Positions 1-15,700 of a stretch of DNA of 20,738 bases are shown here, piece after piece. This stretch comes from Phallusia fumigata. Its lineage: Eukaryota; Chordata; Ascidiacea; Phlebobranchia; Ascidiidae. The notes under the pieces were generated by a model. That model was not told the origin of the DNA. It saw only the letters and a list, made by a program, of their open reading frames with translations, and ran no database searches. Every line of letters starts with the position of its first letter. Within the stretch, counting starts at the first letter, position 1. A program made the position numbers and the translations under genes. Where the stretch lies: contig QXVZ01029363.1 of NCBI GenBank assembly GCA_008931825.1, positions 1 through 20,738 of the forward strand. The letters run 5' to 3'.

Positions 1-82
1 GATGATCTTAAAGAGTTGTAAAAAACCATTAAACTGACGATTTCCAACACGTTGTATGTAATGCAGTCCAGCAGTGTTATTA

Positions 83-5176
<5,094 letters not shown>

Positions 5177-5600
5177 TGTGTCGACAATTTCATAAAATTT
5201 AAACAGTACGATCTGACGCACAATGACTATAACAATCCCACGTTTCAGATCCAAAGATTGGTATCAAATCAATCGCATAGGACCGGTTTTCACGAATCAT
5301 GGATCGCGTGATCGCATTCACGACGTGACGTCACAAAGAACGCCCAAACAAGAATCGTATTCATCCGCGAAGAAAAATTCTAAAGAAAACGAGCACTTTA
5401 ATAATATTTTCGTTGACAAGTACTTTTTTGTTTTAAACTTGACGTTTGGAAACAAAATTTAGTAATTGAAAGTGTATTATAACACGTTTATTTGAGTATT
5501 TTTAACTGATTTTTTACGTAATGTCACGTGATATGACCAGTTCCGGGACAACGACTACGTAATTTATTCGTTGTTATTGTTTTTAAACGGGCGGGGAGTA
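5177..5600 (-). promoter_or_regulatory. OGT upstream region with CRE, E-box and GC-box motifs
   Basis: Directly upstream of the OGT start codon. A perfect 10-bp palindrome containing TGACGTCA (5325-5334) matches the CREB/ATF site. TCACGTGA (5524-5531) is a canonical CACGTG E-box. GGGCGGGG (5589-5596) matches an Sp-family GC box, and TTCCGG (5541-5546) resembles an ETS core. No clear TATA box was seen, which fits a housekeeping gene. The motifs are visible; their use as a promoter is inferred from position only. Confidence 0.45.
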
Positions 5601-5729
5601 AAAACATTTAAATTTTTTTGTTTAGAGTTACATATTTTACAGTATTTACTACTCTTAACGACAAATTACACCGTTTGATTTAGAGTTCCACGGTATAAAA
5701 AAACAAAGGTATGTTCGTTCGGGCCTAGT

Positions 5730-6598
5730 GCAACTGAAGTGCTTTCGAACTTAATTGGGTATATGGGCTACTATAGGGTCATGGTAGGAACTCGACGTTG
5801 ACTGATTTAGAACGTATCAATGAGCTAGTTCACCAATACGGCGGGTCGGTGGCCGCCAAGTGCAATTAAACTACTTAATTCGACACAAACGTTTATAACT
5901 CAGTGCGCATCTTTTAGTTCTACCTCTTTTCAGCGCAAACATTTTCTTTCTCGTCCATTGGAATGTTGTGAAACAACACGCTTATGTTAACCATTTGCAA
6001 GTAAGGTTGTGTGAGAGTACATGGTATTGGTACATTTTTAGCTCACTATTAGGGTTTTTAATTTTGTGTTAAACATAATGAAGTGGTGGTGTTAGCCAGT
6101 TAGAGTATATTCCCCAATAGCGTAGCCAGCCAAAAATTTTGAGGAGGGCCAATTAAGTAACCTAACATAATGTAAAACTTAGGGATTTTTTCAGGAGTTA
6201 CATACCTCAATTTCGAAATTCGGAAGCGGTCATGGACCCTTTCGCCCCCAACTGCCTATATACTTACAATCAGTGGGCTATGTTTAACTTTTTCTAAAGT
6301 GAAATCAAGTTTGAAGGCAGTTTAGTTATGGCGTGCTTAAAAAAACATGACGTACACAATTTGGTGTACTTGGCAATTGTGCTTAATACGCTATGTCTAT
6401 CAGTCTAAGAAATGGTATGGAACAAAGTAATAGGCTAACTACTTCCAAGACAGTTATTGTATGTAGGCTATAATGATGAAGGATTGTAGGCTATAAATGA
6501 TTGAGTGTAGGTTGAAACAGCAAGCTGAAAAAATAGGGAAGAGCAAGCTATAGCAAAGCATTCATATCTACGCCTGACTGCTGAGTGAGTCGACAAGA
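5730..6598. repeat. 869-bp direct repeat, copy 1 (probable allelic duplicate at a contig join)
   Basis: This stretch repeats base for base at a constant offset of 870 in 6600-7468, with 9 substitutions by eye and no indels. A single N at 6599 separates the copies. No gene is evident inside. The near-identity and the N point to an unmerged overlap of two haplotype contigs rather than a true tandem duplication. Confidence 0.9.
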
Positions 6599-6599
6599 N

Positions 6600-7468
6600 G
6601 CAACTGAAGTGCTTTCGAACTTAATTGGGTATATGGGCTACTATAGGGTCATGGTAGGAACTCGACGTTGACTGATTTAGAACGTATCAATGAGCTAGTT
6701 CACCAATACGGCGGGTCGGTGGCCGCCAAGTGCAATTAAACTACTTAATTCGACACAAACATTTATAACTCAGTGCGCATCTTTTAGTTCTACCTCTTTT
6801 CAGCGCAAACATTTTCTTTCTCGTCCATTGGAATGTTGTGAAACAACACGCTTATGTTAACCATTTGCAAGTAAGGTTGTGTGAGAGTACATGGTATTGG
6901 TACATTTTTAGCTCACTATTAGGGTTTTTAATTTTGTGTTAAACATAATGAAGTGGTGGTGTTAGCCAGTTAGAGTATATTCCCCAATAGCGTAGCCAGC
7001 CAAAAATTTTGAGGAGGGCCAATTAAGTAACCTAACATAATGTAAAACTTAGGGATTTTTTCAGGAGTTACATACCTCAATTTCGAAATTCGGAAGCGGT
7101 CATGGACCCTTTCGCCCCCAACTGCCTATATACTTACAATCAGTGGGCTATGTTTAACTTTTTCTAAAGTGAAATCAAGTTTGAAGGCAGTTTAGTTATG
7201 GCGTGCTTAAAAAAACATGACGTACACAATTTGGTGTACTTGGCAATTGTGCTTAATACGCTATGTCTATCAGCCAAAGAAATGGTATGGAACAAAGTAA
7301 TAAGCTAACTACTTCCAAGACAGTTATTGTATGTAGGCTATAATGATGTAGGATTGTAGGCTATAAATGATTGAGTGTAGGTTGAAACAGCAAGCTGAAA
7401 AAATAGGGAAGAGCAAGCTATAGAAAAGCATTCATATCTACGCCTGACTGCTAAATGAGTCGATAAGA
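6600..7468. repeat. 869-bp direct repeat, copy 2 (probable allelic duplicate at a contig join)
   Basis: Second copy of 5730-6598, starting immediately after the N at 6599. The nine differences include G/A at 5891 versus 6761, and cluster toward the right end. Sequence after 7468 is unique again. Confidence 0.9.
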
Positions 7469-9230
7469 TATGTGTTGTGACCTAAAGTGGGGATGCAAGG
7501 ACCAGAAATACGGCTGAATTTGGGCTGGTAGCATAGTTGCAGGGGCTAATGACTAGAAGACAGAGAAGTACTATACTGAAGCGGCGTGTATCACGTACAG
7601 CAAGACTGAACTCATGGTAATTGGGTTTCAATTTCGATAAATTTCTGTTTAATGTTTTCTCATCAAGAATCAAGTACTTATGAAGAGTAAATTTTTGATA
7701 ATACGAGAAATTATACTACGAACCGGATTAGACCGCGGGCCGAAACTTATTTGAAAAGATGTTTTATTGCACATTAAAAACGATATTATTTAAAAAGGAG
7801 AAAAAATATTCCGTTTGCAAAGGAAAAGAAGTGCAATTGATCTGTAAACGTTGTTCGTTTTCATTTTTTTACGGTGATGTTACGTCACAAATTGCACTTT
7901 GCGTTGAAACAAGATTTGTTTAAGGGAGCATTGAAAAATGGAATCGCCACCTATCACTGCACTGAATTTGTTTCGCGAGCCGCACTCTATTTAAAATCTG
8001 CACCTCGCGTTTACCTCTTTACTTTTAGAGGTCACAGTACCGCCAATACGACGAGTAACGTCGCCAAGTTTTGGCGATTCGAGTAAATTTTGCCCGATCA
8101 CTGAATTGAGCAGTGTAACTTTGATACGCTGTGACTGCCTCGTGATTGTTGATGCTAAACCTGCCCATGTCACTTGCATTTTCCTTGGCAAGAAATTTTA
8201 GCGGCATTGCTCCAACCCAGTGGAAGTCGACAGCTTGACCAAAATTAAACCCATCAATTTTAAAACAATCGAAAATATTAAACAAATAATGATACAACGG
8301 TACATTGAGAGCATGTCACATTCGGACGGGCCACTGAGAAATAACATAAAACAAACAAACTTTTAAAAACATTTTTGCATAAAAAACATTATTTTGAAAA
8401 AAACGGATTTGTTAAATTGCACTGGTGGGACTGTGGAAGGGTGACATAGGACGTCGGTCAATCCACAACATCAAAGGTGATTTTTTTTCAGTGTTGTGAT
8501 TTTGGTTAGCGTAAGATCAATACCGCCGCTAGTCCAATCGGTACTGCGGCAACTACAAAGAAACAACGTTACAATGTCATTCAGTCATTATAGAATCTGC
8601 TTCCAGGTCGAAATTCTTTTGACATGCAGCGGCTAAGGCAGAGGAACGTCTAGTCCAGGTTATGTGGATTTGAACAACGGAACAAAGATGCATTAGATGT
8701 TTGCATGAGGTAACTAAAATTTTGTCGAAAACATATGACAGCTGAAATAAATTTGCCCAAAAGATGATGTGGCGCTATAGTGCCAGGTCCAAAGAATTCG
8801 AGTTTCAAATGGAGATTTCGTTGACCGGCCTGACAGGGTTTTTAACTTGCATTGCTGTGGCTTATTGCAAAGCAACTTTTTTCTGAGTGACACCTTCGGG
8901 AAATTTAGTTGAACTTTCGACGCATCAGCGACAAAAAATTTATTGAAGACGCATATTACGTCCGTGCAAAATACACAGATGTCCAGTTTCAGAACCACGG
9001 GCGTGTTGAATTGGATTTTTTACCATAATATTTAAAAATCGAATGGCAAACTTTGCGACAGATAATGACTATCCTAAATATCAAAAACGTTGTAAAATGT
9101 AAATCTTGCATATTTTTACAACTGCATTTGGCACAGAATGCTCTTTAACTTGGTAAATTCTTGGTATCTTTGAGAGAATTATTTGGGCGTCAATTTTTCA
9201 AACTTACCATATCCAACTTTGCCGTTTCAG
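7469..9230. other. Intergenic stretch, no gene seen
   Basis: No convincing coding exon on either strand; the open frames are short and begin at non-ATG codons. It contains a short palindrome TCGCCAA-GTT-TTGGCGA at 8061-8077 and one copy of a dispersed repeat near 8201-8300. A Y-rich tract ending in CAG at 9230 could be a splice acceptor for the ORF that follows. Confidence 0.55.
8201..8300. repeat. Dispersed repeat copy 1 (about 100 bp, diverged)
   Basis: GCGGCATTGCTCCAAC at 8201-8216 recurs exactly at 17110-17125. Weaker similarity continues rightward (a stretch like TTGA-CCAAAATT, a CATCAA run) to GAT(A/C)CAACGG at about 8291-8300 and 17189-17198. The copies have the same orientation and are about 9 kb apart. 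The element type is unknown. Confidence 0.6.
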
Positions 9231-9256
9231 ATCAGCAGAAAACTCCTTTGTGTCAA

Positions 9257-9925
9257 ATGAACGAACAACCAACTGCTGTCAAGCGCAAAAGCAATCATTC
9301 TGAAAGAGAGTTGGGCGCGAGATCTCAAGCAGCACTTCCAAAGAACGCCAACGAACACTCATTTACAACAAAAAGGCAGACTGAAGTCCGACAAAGGTGT
9401 TTACAACACAAACAACGACGAGCTGAACGTTATTCAGCGCCAGAAAGATACAAATCGAATTCTTGTGATTTGTCCGGTCGGTTTGGAAAAGCGACTACAC
9501 ATAGAGCCAACAATCGAAACAAGAAATCAAAAGCAGATATTACAAAATCGAGGATGCAGGCTGTGACCACTGGAGGCGCAGAATTTACGACACATTTGTT
9601 ACATGACGTTCCTCTAACGTCGGCCGAGCACAAAGCACCGTGGTCTAAAAACCGCCCTTCGTTTATGATAAAAAAACACCCTTGTTTGCAAAGAAGCCAA
9701 AATCATCAAATCAATAAATCCGAGTTTTTGGAAAATAGTGTAAGGGTCGGAAATTCCCCCCTAAAAGGCGCAACTAAACAGTCCAGCTTAGTAGGAACTT
9801 TGGGCTCCGCTGTTAGAAAGTTTTTCCGCTCGTTTCGAGTCTGTTTCGAATTTAGCTCATATGACTATGATAGAGCCGACAGTACAAAAGACTATTCTCT
9901 TATACAAACCTACCATTTAAAATAA
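9257..9925 (+). CDS. Unrecognised basic protein ORF, possibly the last or an internal exon of a spliced gene
   Basis: I do not recognise this protein. From the first in-frame ATG (9257) it encodes 222 residues ending in TAA at 9925; the open frame extends upstream to 9161 without another ATG. A pyrimidine tract and CAG at 9224-9230 suggest a splice acceptor, so an upstream exon may supply the true start. The protein is rich in Lys/Arg, Ser, Asn and Gln, with runs such as KRQTEVRQRCLQHKQRR and NNRNKKSKADITKSR. It ends in an aromatic segment (KFFRSFRVCFEFSSYDYDR). No transmembrane segment or known motif is visible. ATTAAA at 10078-10083 and AATAAA at 10696-10701 are possible poly(A) signals. 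A phase-0 donor-like site (AGT|GTAAGG, cut after 9739) could instead splice it to the gene starting near 12800. Coding status is supported by length and composition only. Confidence 0.5.
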   Translation: MNEQPTAVKRKSNHSERELGARSQAALPKNANEHSFTTKRQTEVRQRCLQHKQRRAERYSAPERYKSNSCDLSGRFGKATTHRANNRNKKSKADITKSRMQAVTTGGAEFTTHLLHDVPLTSAEHKAPWSKNRPSFMIKKHPCLQRSQNHQINKSEFLENSVRVGNSPLKGATKQSSLVGTLGSAVRKFFRSFRVCFEFSSYDYDRADSTKDYSLIQTYHLK

Positions 9926-12714
9926 GTGTTACTTTTGTTTGCCTTCGTTGTGGGACAAACAATTCTGTTGTACATTTTTTCATTGTAACGTTGTGTGATG
10001 CTGAGGTATAAATTGCGATTTTTATTTTGTTGTTTAGTGCATTGTACATTGTAGTCGTGCTGCAATGAAGTTGCTTTATTAAACATAAATCAACAAAGGA
10101 TTTGTAGAGCATTTTAAAAACTAGCACCTGCATACCACTTACTACAAATAGGCTATTATTAATCCACCCCTAACAAAATTTGTATACTTACGAAAGGTGC
10201 GTATATGAGCTATTCACTGCTTAGTTTTCAAAAAGTGAAAAGATCAGAATTTATTATCAGCTGTAACTCTGTGAAAATGTTACATAGAATAATTAATACT
10301 ACCATGCTATGAAAGAAAACATTTTGCGGAATCGACTACAGAGGCCTCACTTGGTAAATCAGTTAAAGCGTGTTTGTAGATTGGCTTTTTCATTTTAAAC
10401 AATTAGTCACTGGCATTTTTACCCGGGTATTTCAATAACAATAGCAAAAAGACTTAAATACACCTGCTATACGTTATATTGGCTAGCACACATCCCTAAA
10501 CTCAAGAGAATAGCGTGTAATTACCTTGGTCGGCCGATATGCTTAAGGTCTGTAATCGTACCTCAATACACATGCGTTGGAATATTACGATGCACGGTCA
10601 ACATAAAACATTGATGACGGGTTGCGCTCTCCCGAGGTAGACGCACCAAGTCACTACACGTAGGTATGGGCCAATTGCCTACATACGTTTTGAAAAATAA
10701 AAGCTGGCTTCACGGACTGCGACCTGGTCTTGCATAAAATCCAACGTATATCTTTTCATCAGTCGCAGGGGTCGCTATGTTACGCAGTTTAACTTGGTAT
10801 TTACAGTTTCGAAAACATCACATAGAATAAGAAAGTTGCAGATGTCAAATTGCACACAGCCTTTTCAAATCTGTTACGTCACAGAAACATTTGAATAGTT
10901 CGAACAGCAGACGTTTGGAATATGTTGTTTGTGTTTTTGTTGTTCCATATAACCGATGCTTAGGGGCTGGCGCCAGGCATGGCCTGCACATGGACATTAA
11001 TAGTCGTTGACTCGCTCGCAATCAATAGAATTGACATGGGCGTCTTATCGGGTGAAAAGGTTAGGAGTCGTTTGCTTAATTACTGCTGATTGTGACCACT
11101 GGCCAAGATTATACTGTCCAGTCTAGAGGACGTGAAAAGGAATGTGGTTGGTCCAACAGTCTACAAGTACATCAGGTTAAAGACAGTTGAGTGCTTTTGC
11201 AAAAGGGATATTTGTAAAGTTTTGTCTTCGGAACAAGCTGTAGTGCTTGTTGTGTTTCGAAATTAGGACGAGTTGATTGCCCAAGTAAAATGTAAAGAGC
11301 GCCGTGGTTATCAACTTTTGTTATAGTTGGGGTTCGAATTGTCATGTGTTTCAACATTAAACGTTATTACAACGTTGTTTACAGTGTTCATTTATCTGGG
11401 CTACTATAGGGAAACATACACTTATTGATTATAACTACCAGCACATGATGCTAACAGCCGACATTTCTTTTCAGTAGTTAAACTAGACGGCTCTAAAAGT
11501 GCATGATCGTTTACTTTGGGGTGTAGCAAGTGTTATGAACTCTAGTGTTCAGCCAGAAAGGTACAATGATGGTGTTGCAAACAGAAGACAAGACCAGCTT
11601 AAAGTGGTAAATGATTGTGATATCGTTTTTTGTAAATACATGTTGTCATTCTAAATAAACACACTCATTCTAAACGCTTTCTAAAAAAAGAATATACCTA
11701 AAGCCTTTGATGTTACCGTCATTGCACCTGGCGATTCGGATATAGACCTATGCGACCAAATTTGCGAAACTTTCATAACAAAAGAAATGATTTAAATGAA
11801 TATAGTGTCAGGACACGAGCAATGGGAGAAATGTTGGACAGGCTTGGTGGTCGGTAATTAACAAAACAAAACTGGAGCAGAATCATGAACTTTTTTCCCT
11901 GGTCATGCGCTGTCTTACTTCGGCGCTTTTAATTGTTTAGCTGCAATGTGGGAAATGCATTCGGTGGGAAATGGTTTTTAAATCGGGTTAAAAAAGGATT
12001 TACAAAAATATTGACAAACACGAACCCTGTGCATTGCGATAGACGTGTTTTTCCTTGTGAGGTTGTAATGTAAATATTGTTTTCGATTTCTCTGCTACCG
12101 GACAGATAAATAGTAATAGTTTTTTATCGTAACCTACTTTCACTGTTGTTTAGCTTAAAAACTTTATGCACTATTGACTAATCCAACATCATCAATAGTT
12201 TTAGAAACGGTATTTAAAAATCAGTTCCGTATCTGTATAGGGCGTCACCACTTTTTGCGATTTCGGGGCAACCGGCGTCCTATTGCCGACACAGCTTGAA
12301 GGCACTTAAAGTTTTGATAGGTTAAGTTGACAAAATGGTGATTCTAAACACTAAAATGCGACTTAACAAAATCAAGCGTAATTAACGACCTCGGAAAGGT
12401 CGTCAAGGTATTGCCGCCTCATACTGTGGTTAATAATGCAGTGTGAGCAATATATGGCCAAACCGTTATAAATTATTCGCGGTTGGCTGAAAGAAATGCA
12501 CACGCTCTTGTAAACAATACGCATGCATAATTTACCGTAAGAGCTCTAACGGATGATCAGTAATCCAAGTTACAGGGTTACGGAAAGCCAAGGTTGGGAC
12601 TCTTTTTTAAATTAATCTTATCGAAGGCCCGGTAATTAAAAAAAAGATTCCATCACTACGCTTAAACTTTTTTAATAAAAGTTGTATTTAAACTGAATGA
12701 CGGATCATTTTCAG
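9926..12714. other. Stretch with no gene seen, one repeat copy
   Basis: AT-rich with scattered short ORFs that show no coding character. It contains copy 1 of the 180-bp repeat (11139-11319). It could be intergenic DNA between two plus-strand genes, or one long intron if the 9257-9925 ORF belongs to the downstream gene. Confidence 0.5.
11139..11319 (+). mobile_element. Dispersed 180-bp repeat, copy 1 (degenerate)
   Basis: About 90% identical by eye to 14566-14749, in the same orientation, and both copies begin at GGAATGTG and end at TATCAACTTTT. Relative to copy 2 it lacks an in-frame CTG triplet near the start. It also carries a one-base deletion near 11246 and a one-base insertion near 11288. 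The shared reading frame (VGPTVYKYIR...) therefore breaks and hits a stop. No direct repeats flank this copy. The family is not recognised. Confidence 0.65.
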
Positions 12715-12724
12715 TGTTCGGAGT

Positions 12725-15700
12725 ATGATTATAATTGAGAAAAAAAGTTCATACTATTTCGTAACGAACGTTAACAAACCCATGTGTCTTAACATTCAGG
12801 CGGCAGGGTGTTCAAAAAAGCTTCAACCATCCTCAGAAGATTCACAGAAGCTTTTCCAGGCTACAGTCAATCACAACATTCGCCGTATAGAACAGAGAAT
12901 CGGCCTTAGCTCCGCCGCATCACCAACAACCAGCTCCCGTAAATCATTTAGGAAATGGCGTAGGTCGACAGAGTTTTCAACAAGACGCTCTTTAGGCGAC
13001 AGCCATACGATTCCAGTTTCGCCAAACAGCAGTATAGCTGCCCCCAGAAATAATCCCACTCGCTGGCCAACTGTGTTGAACTCTGACAAACGGGGTCGAT
13101 GTGTTCAGAATGGAAGAACTACACCGCAAAATCACGCTTTACCAAGCAACAGCCCGAATACGACGGTATCCCACCCTGGCTTTTCGAAGTACAGAACTGC
13201 ATTATGTGATCAGGGTGGTCACCAATATCGCAGACCAACTATGGTCGTCACATGTACTTGCGACGGTTCCAGAGTCAGGAACCGGGCTTGTCCCCATGAA
13301 ACACAGTTCTGTGAATCCGGGTACTCGCTGTGTACTGAATGCGAGCCGTCCTTGGTTACAAACGATTGCTCTTCCTGTGGTAACCCGCCCCGGCTCCAAC
13401 CCTATACGCTTCATCACATGACCACGCTAAAACGCGGCGAACGAATCGTGTACGTCCGGCGAGAATCCGGCTCGTTGCCCAAAAGAACGTATTTGGGAGG
13501 CATTTGTAAGCGCCTGTCTCCCACGTTCACGAGACTTTTTCAACCCAACCAGAGCCACCCTAAAGGAATTTTGCACGATCATGGGCAACCGGTGCTCCAG
13601 CAACCTGATAGAACTGTTAGGTTTGATAACAAACGGGTATCGTCTGGCGGGAAACCCCCGGATGCTACTTCTTTAAACTCTAGCATGTGGAAAGCTCTAA
13701 TGTGTGGAACTTGTTTCGAAATGAGCGTCGACGACGACGGCAGGAGTTCAGTTAACACAGGCGAGTGTATTTTTTATGTTTTGTTTTTGGCACGTACAGT
13801 TGGTTTATAATGACCAAATACGATTTTTGTATACCTTCTGAAACGAAAAACTAGTTTCTTGCAGTAACTGTTCGGATTTACTTAAAATCTAAAACCTAGC
13901 ACCACATAGGGAAATAGGCGAACAAAGTACTCGCATCAACGTACCAAAAATGTGATTTCAAATATGTTACAGAAAATGTTCATGCGTTAACAAAAACAAA
14001 AAGTTTTGTTGTTGCTTCATGCAGGTCCTGCAGGTAAACTGCACATGGGCCATTTAATTTATGGGGTCCGGCTTGGTACCCGTTCAAAAGTTCAAACAAT
14101 CTAGAAACCACATGCTTAAATTAGCATAGTTAACCTGTGGTCCCTCTATTGGNACATGGGCCATTTAATTTATGGGGTCCGGCTTGGTACCCGTTCAAAA
14201 GTTCAAACAATCTAGAAACCACATGCTTAAATTAGCATAGTTAACCTGTGGTCCCTCTATTGGCTTTCTGTCGTAATTTACATTTGTCAAGCAAACGTCG
14301 ATGACCCCCGTTAGCAACAGAATTGAGCGCCGCACATACAATCATAACTTATCGTAGCGAGTAATGGCTGGCCAATCAACGTAAGTGCTCCGTTCGACGC
14401 ACTACAGAATAACTTAATCGACCACGTCTGCAAAAAGGAAGTACACTGCAGAATGTTTCTGACTCGTTGCACTTCGTTAAAAGATTTAAGCCAGTTTGAT
14501 AACCAGGTTAACATATTTTTATACCCGTAAATACTTAAAAACATATTCTTTTAAATTTCCATTTCGGAATGTGCTGGTTGGTCCAACAGTCTACAAGTAT
14601 ATCAGGGTAAAGACAGTTGAGTGCCTTTACAAAAGGGATATTCGGAAAGTTTTGTCTTCAGAACAGGATGTAGTGGGGTGTTGTGTTTCGAAATTGGGAC
14701 CAGTTGATTGCTCAAGTAAATGTAAAGAGCGCCGTGGTTATCAACTTTTAATTTCTTTTAAATTTCCATTTCATTTTTCTGATAGACTGCATGTCCTGTG
14801 ACTTTTCAATTGGCTGTACCCGGTCAACCCATGGTCGTGCGAAACAGTGTTCCAACGCAGTATTTGTATTACCAGTTATTATAAGCTCTTAAACTTTTGT
14901 TAATTTTTTTATCATGTTCTTTTTTGCCTATAACTTACCTCTTTTCTACCAATAACTTAAGGGCATATTTAAATTGCTTAAACTTGGTTTGTGTAGTATG
15001 AGTCATTAGCCGAGTAAAGATATAACGTGGTAATTACCTTCACGTTTCCCCAAACTCATATTCTCGCAAAAATATCATAGGATATTTTCCTGTTTCGCAG
15101 GAGAAAGCGGTAGCGACGGGGACGATGGATCCGATGGCGGCGGGGGAGACGATGACGCTGATGCCGACGCGGATCAGGGCGACTCAGCATCTGATATTGA
15201 AGCCATCGAATATTCGAGTGATGGAGGCGGCAGCTCCGGCGGTTCAAGCGTTTCCAACGACGGGTAAATAAGGAAGCCAAATTGTATGATTGAGAATTAA
15301 GTTACAGCACAATTTTATTTCTTTCCGGACTTGCGACCATTGGTGGTTTTGGTCTTGTTTTTGATTTAAAACTCAATAAATTACTTTCAGTGTTTAAAAC
15401 CACAAAACCTTGTAAACTTATTCAGTGTGTTGCCTGAACTAAAACGTCATTTCTCAAGGAGGTAACAATAAGGTAAAACGCACATTGATTTTTTTTTCTA
15501 ACTGTACACTTAAAGCAATGTGTTATGGAACCAATGTTTTAAAAGTTATTTGTAAAATGTATTACAATAGGATTTTCTGCAAATCTCCGTTTTATAGATC
15601 CGTCTACCAGGACGAGCTGATGAACGAGGAGATGTACCAGCAGGATTATGGCAACGACACCGAAATGGATGAAATGGATTTTCTTTATCGCGATCAGCAA

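Larger units (their letters stand above)
13761..15100 (+). other. Intron 1 of the unrecognised plus-strand gene, GC-AG type
   Basis: It starts GCGAGT after ACAG at 13760 and ends TTTCGCAG at 15100. Only this donor gives a reading frame that continues into the acidic exon; nearby GT sites give stops or the wrong phase. It contains a possible 9-nt microexon (14025-14033), a 110-bp N-linked duplication and the retroposon-like repeat copy 2. Confidence 0.55.

Noticed and set aside
11325..11342. B-box-like GGTTCGAATTG just after repeat copy 1
   Set aside because: It does not match the final CC of the consensus, no A box at the right distance, and it is absent from copy 2, so it does not support a tRNA-type SINE.
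13101..13421. 106-codon ORF in another frame inside the Cys-rich exon
   Set aside because: It overlaps a longer frame that joins in phase to downstream exons; it ends without a fitting splice site.
14311..14544. 77-codon minus-strand ORF with protein-like composition
   Set aside because: No recognised motif, placed between two repeat structures within an intron, and no splice partners found.
15056..15280. Arg/His-rich minus-strand ORF
   Set aside because: It is the reverse-strand shadow of the Gly/Asp-rich acidic exon; Asp and Gly codons read as Arg/His/Pro/Ser on the other strand.
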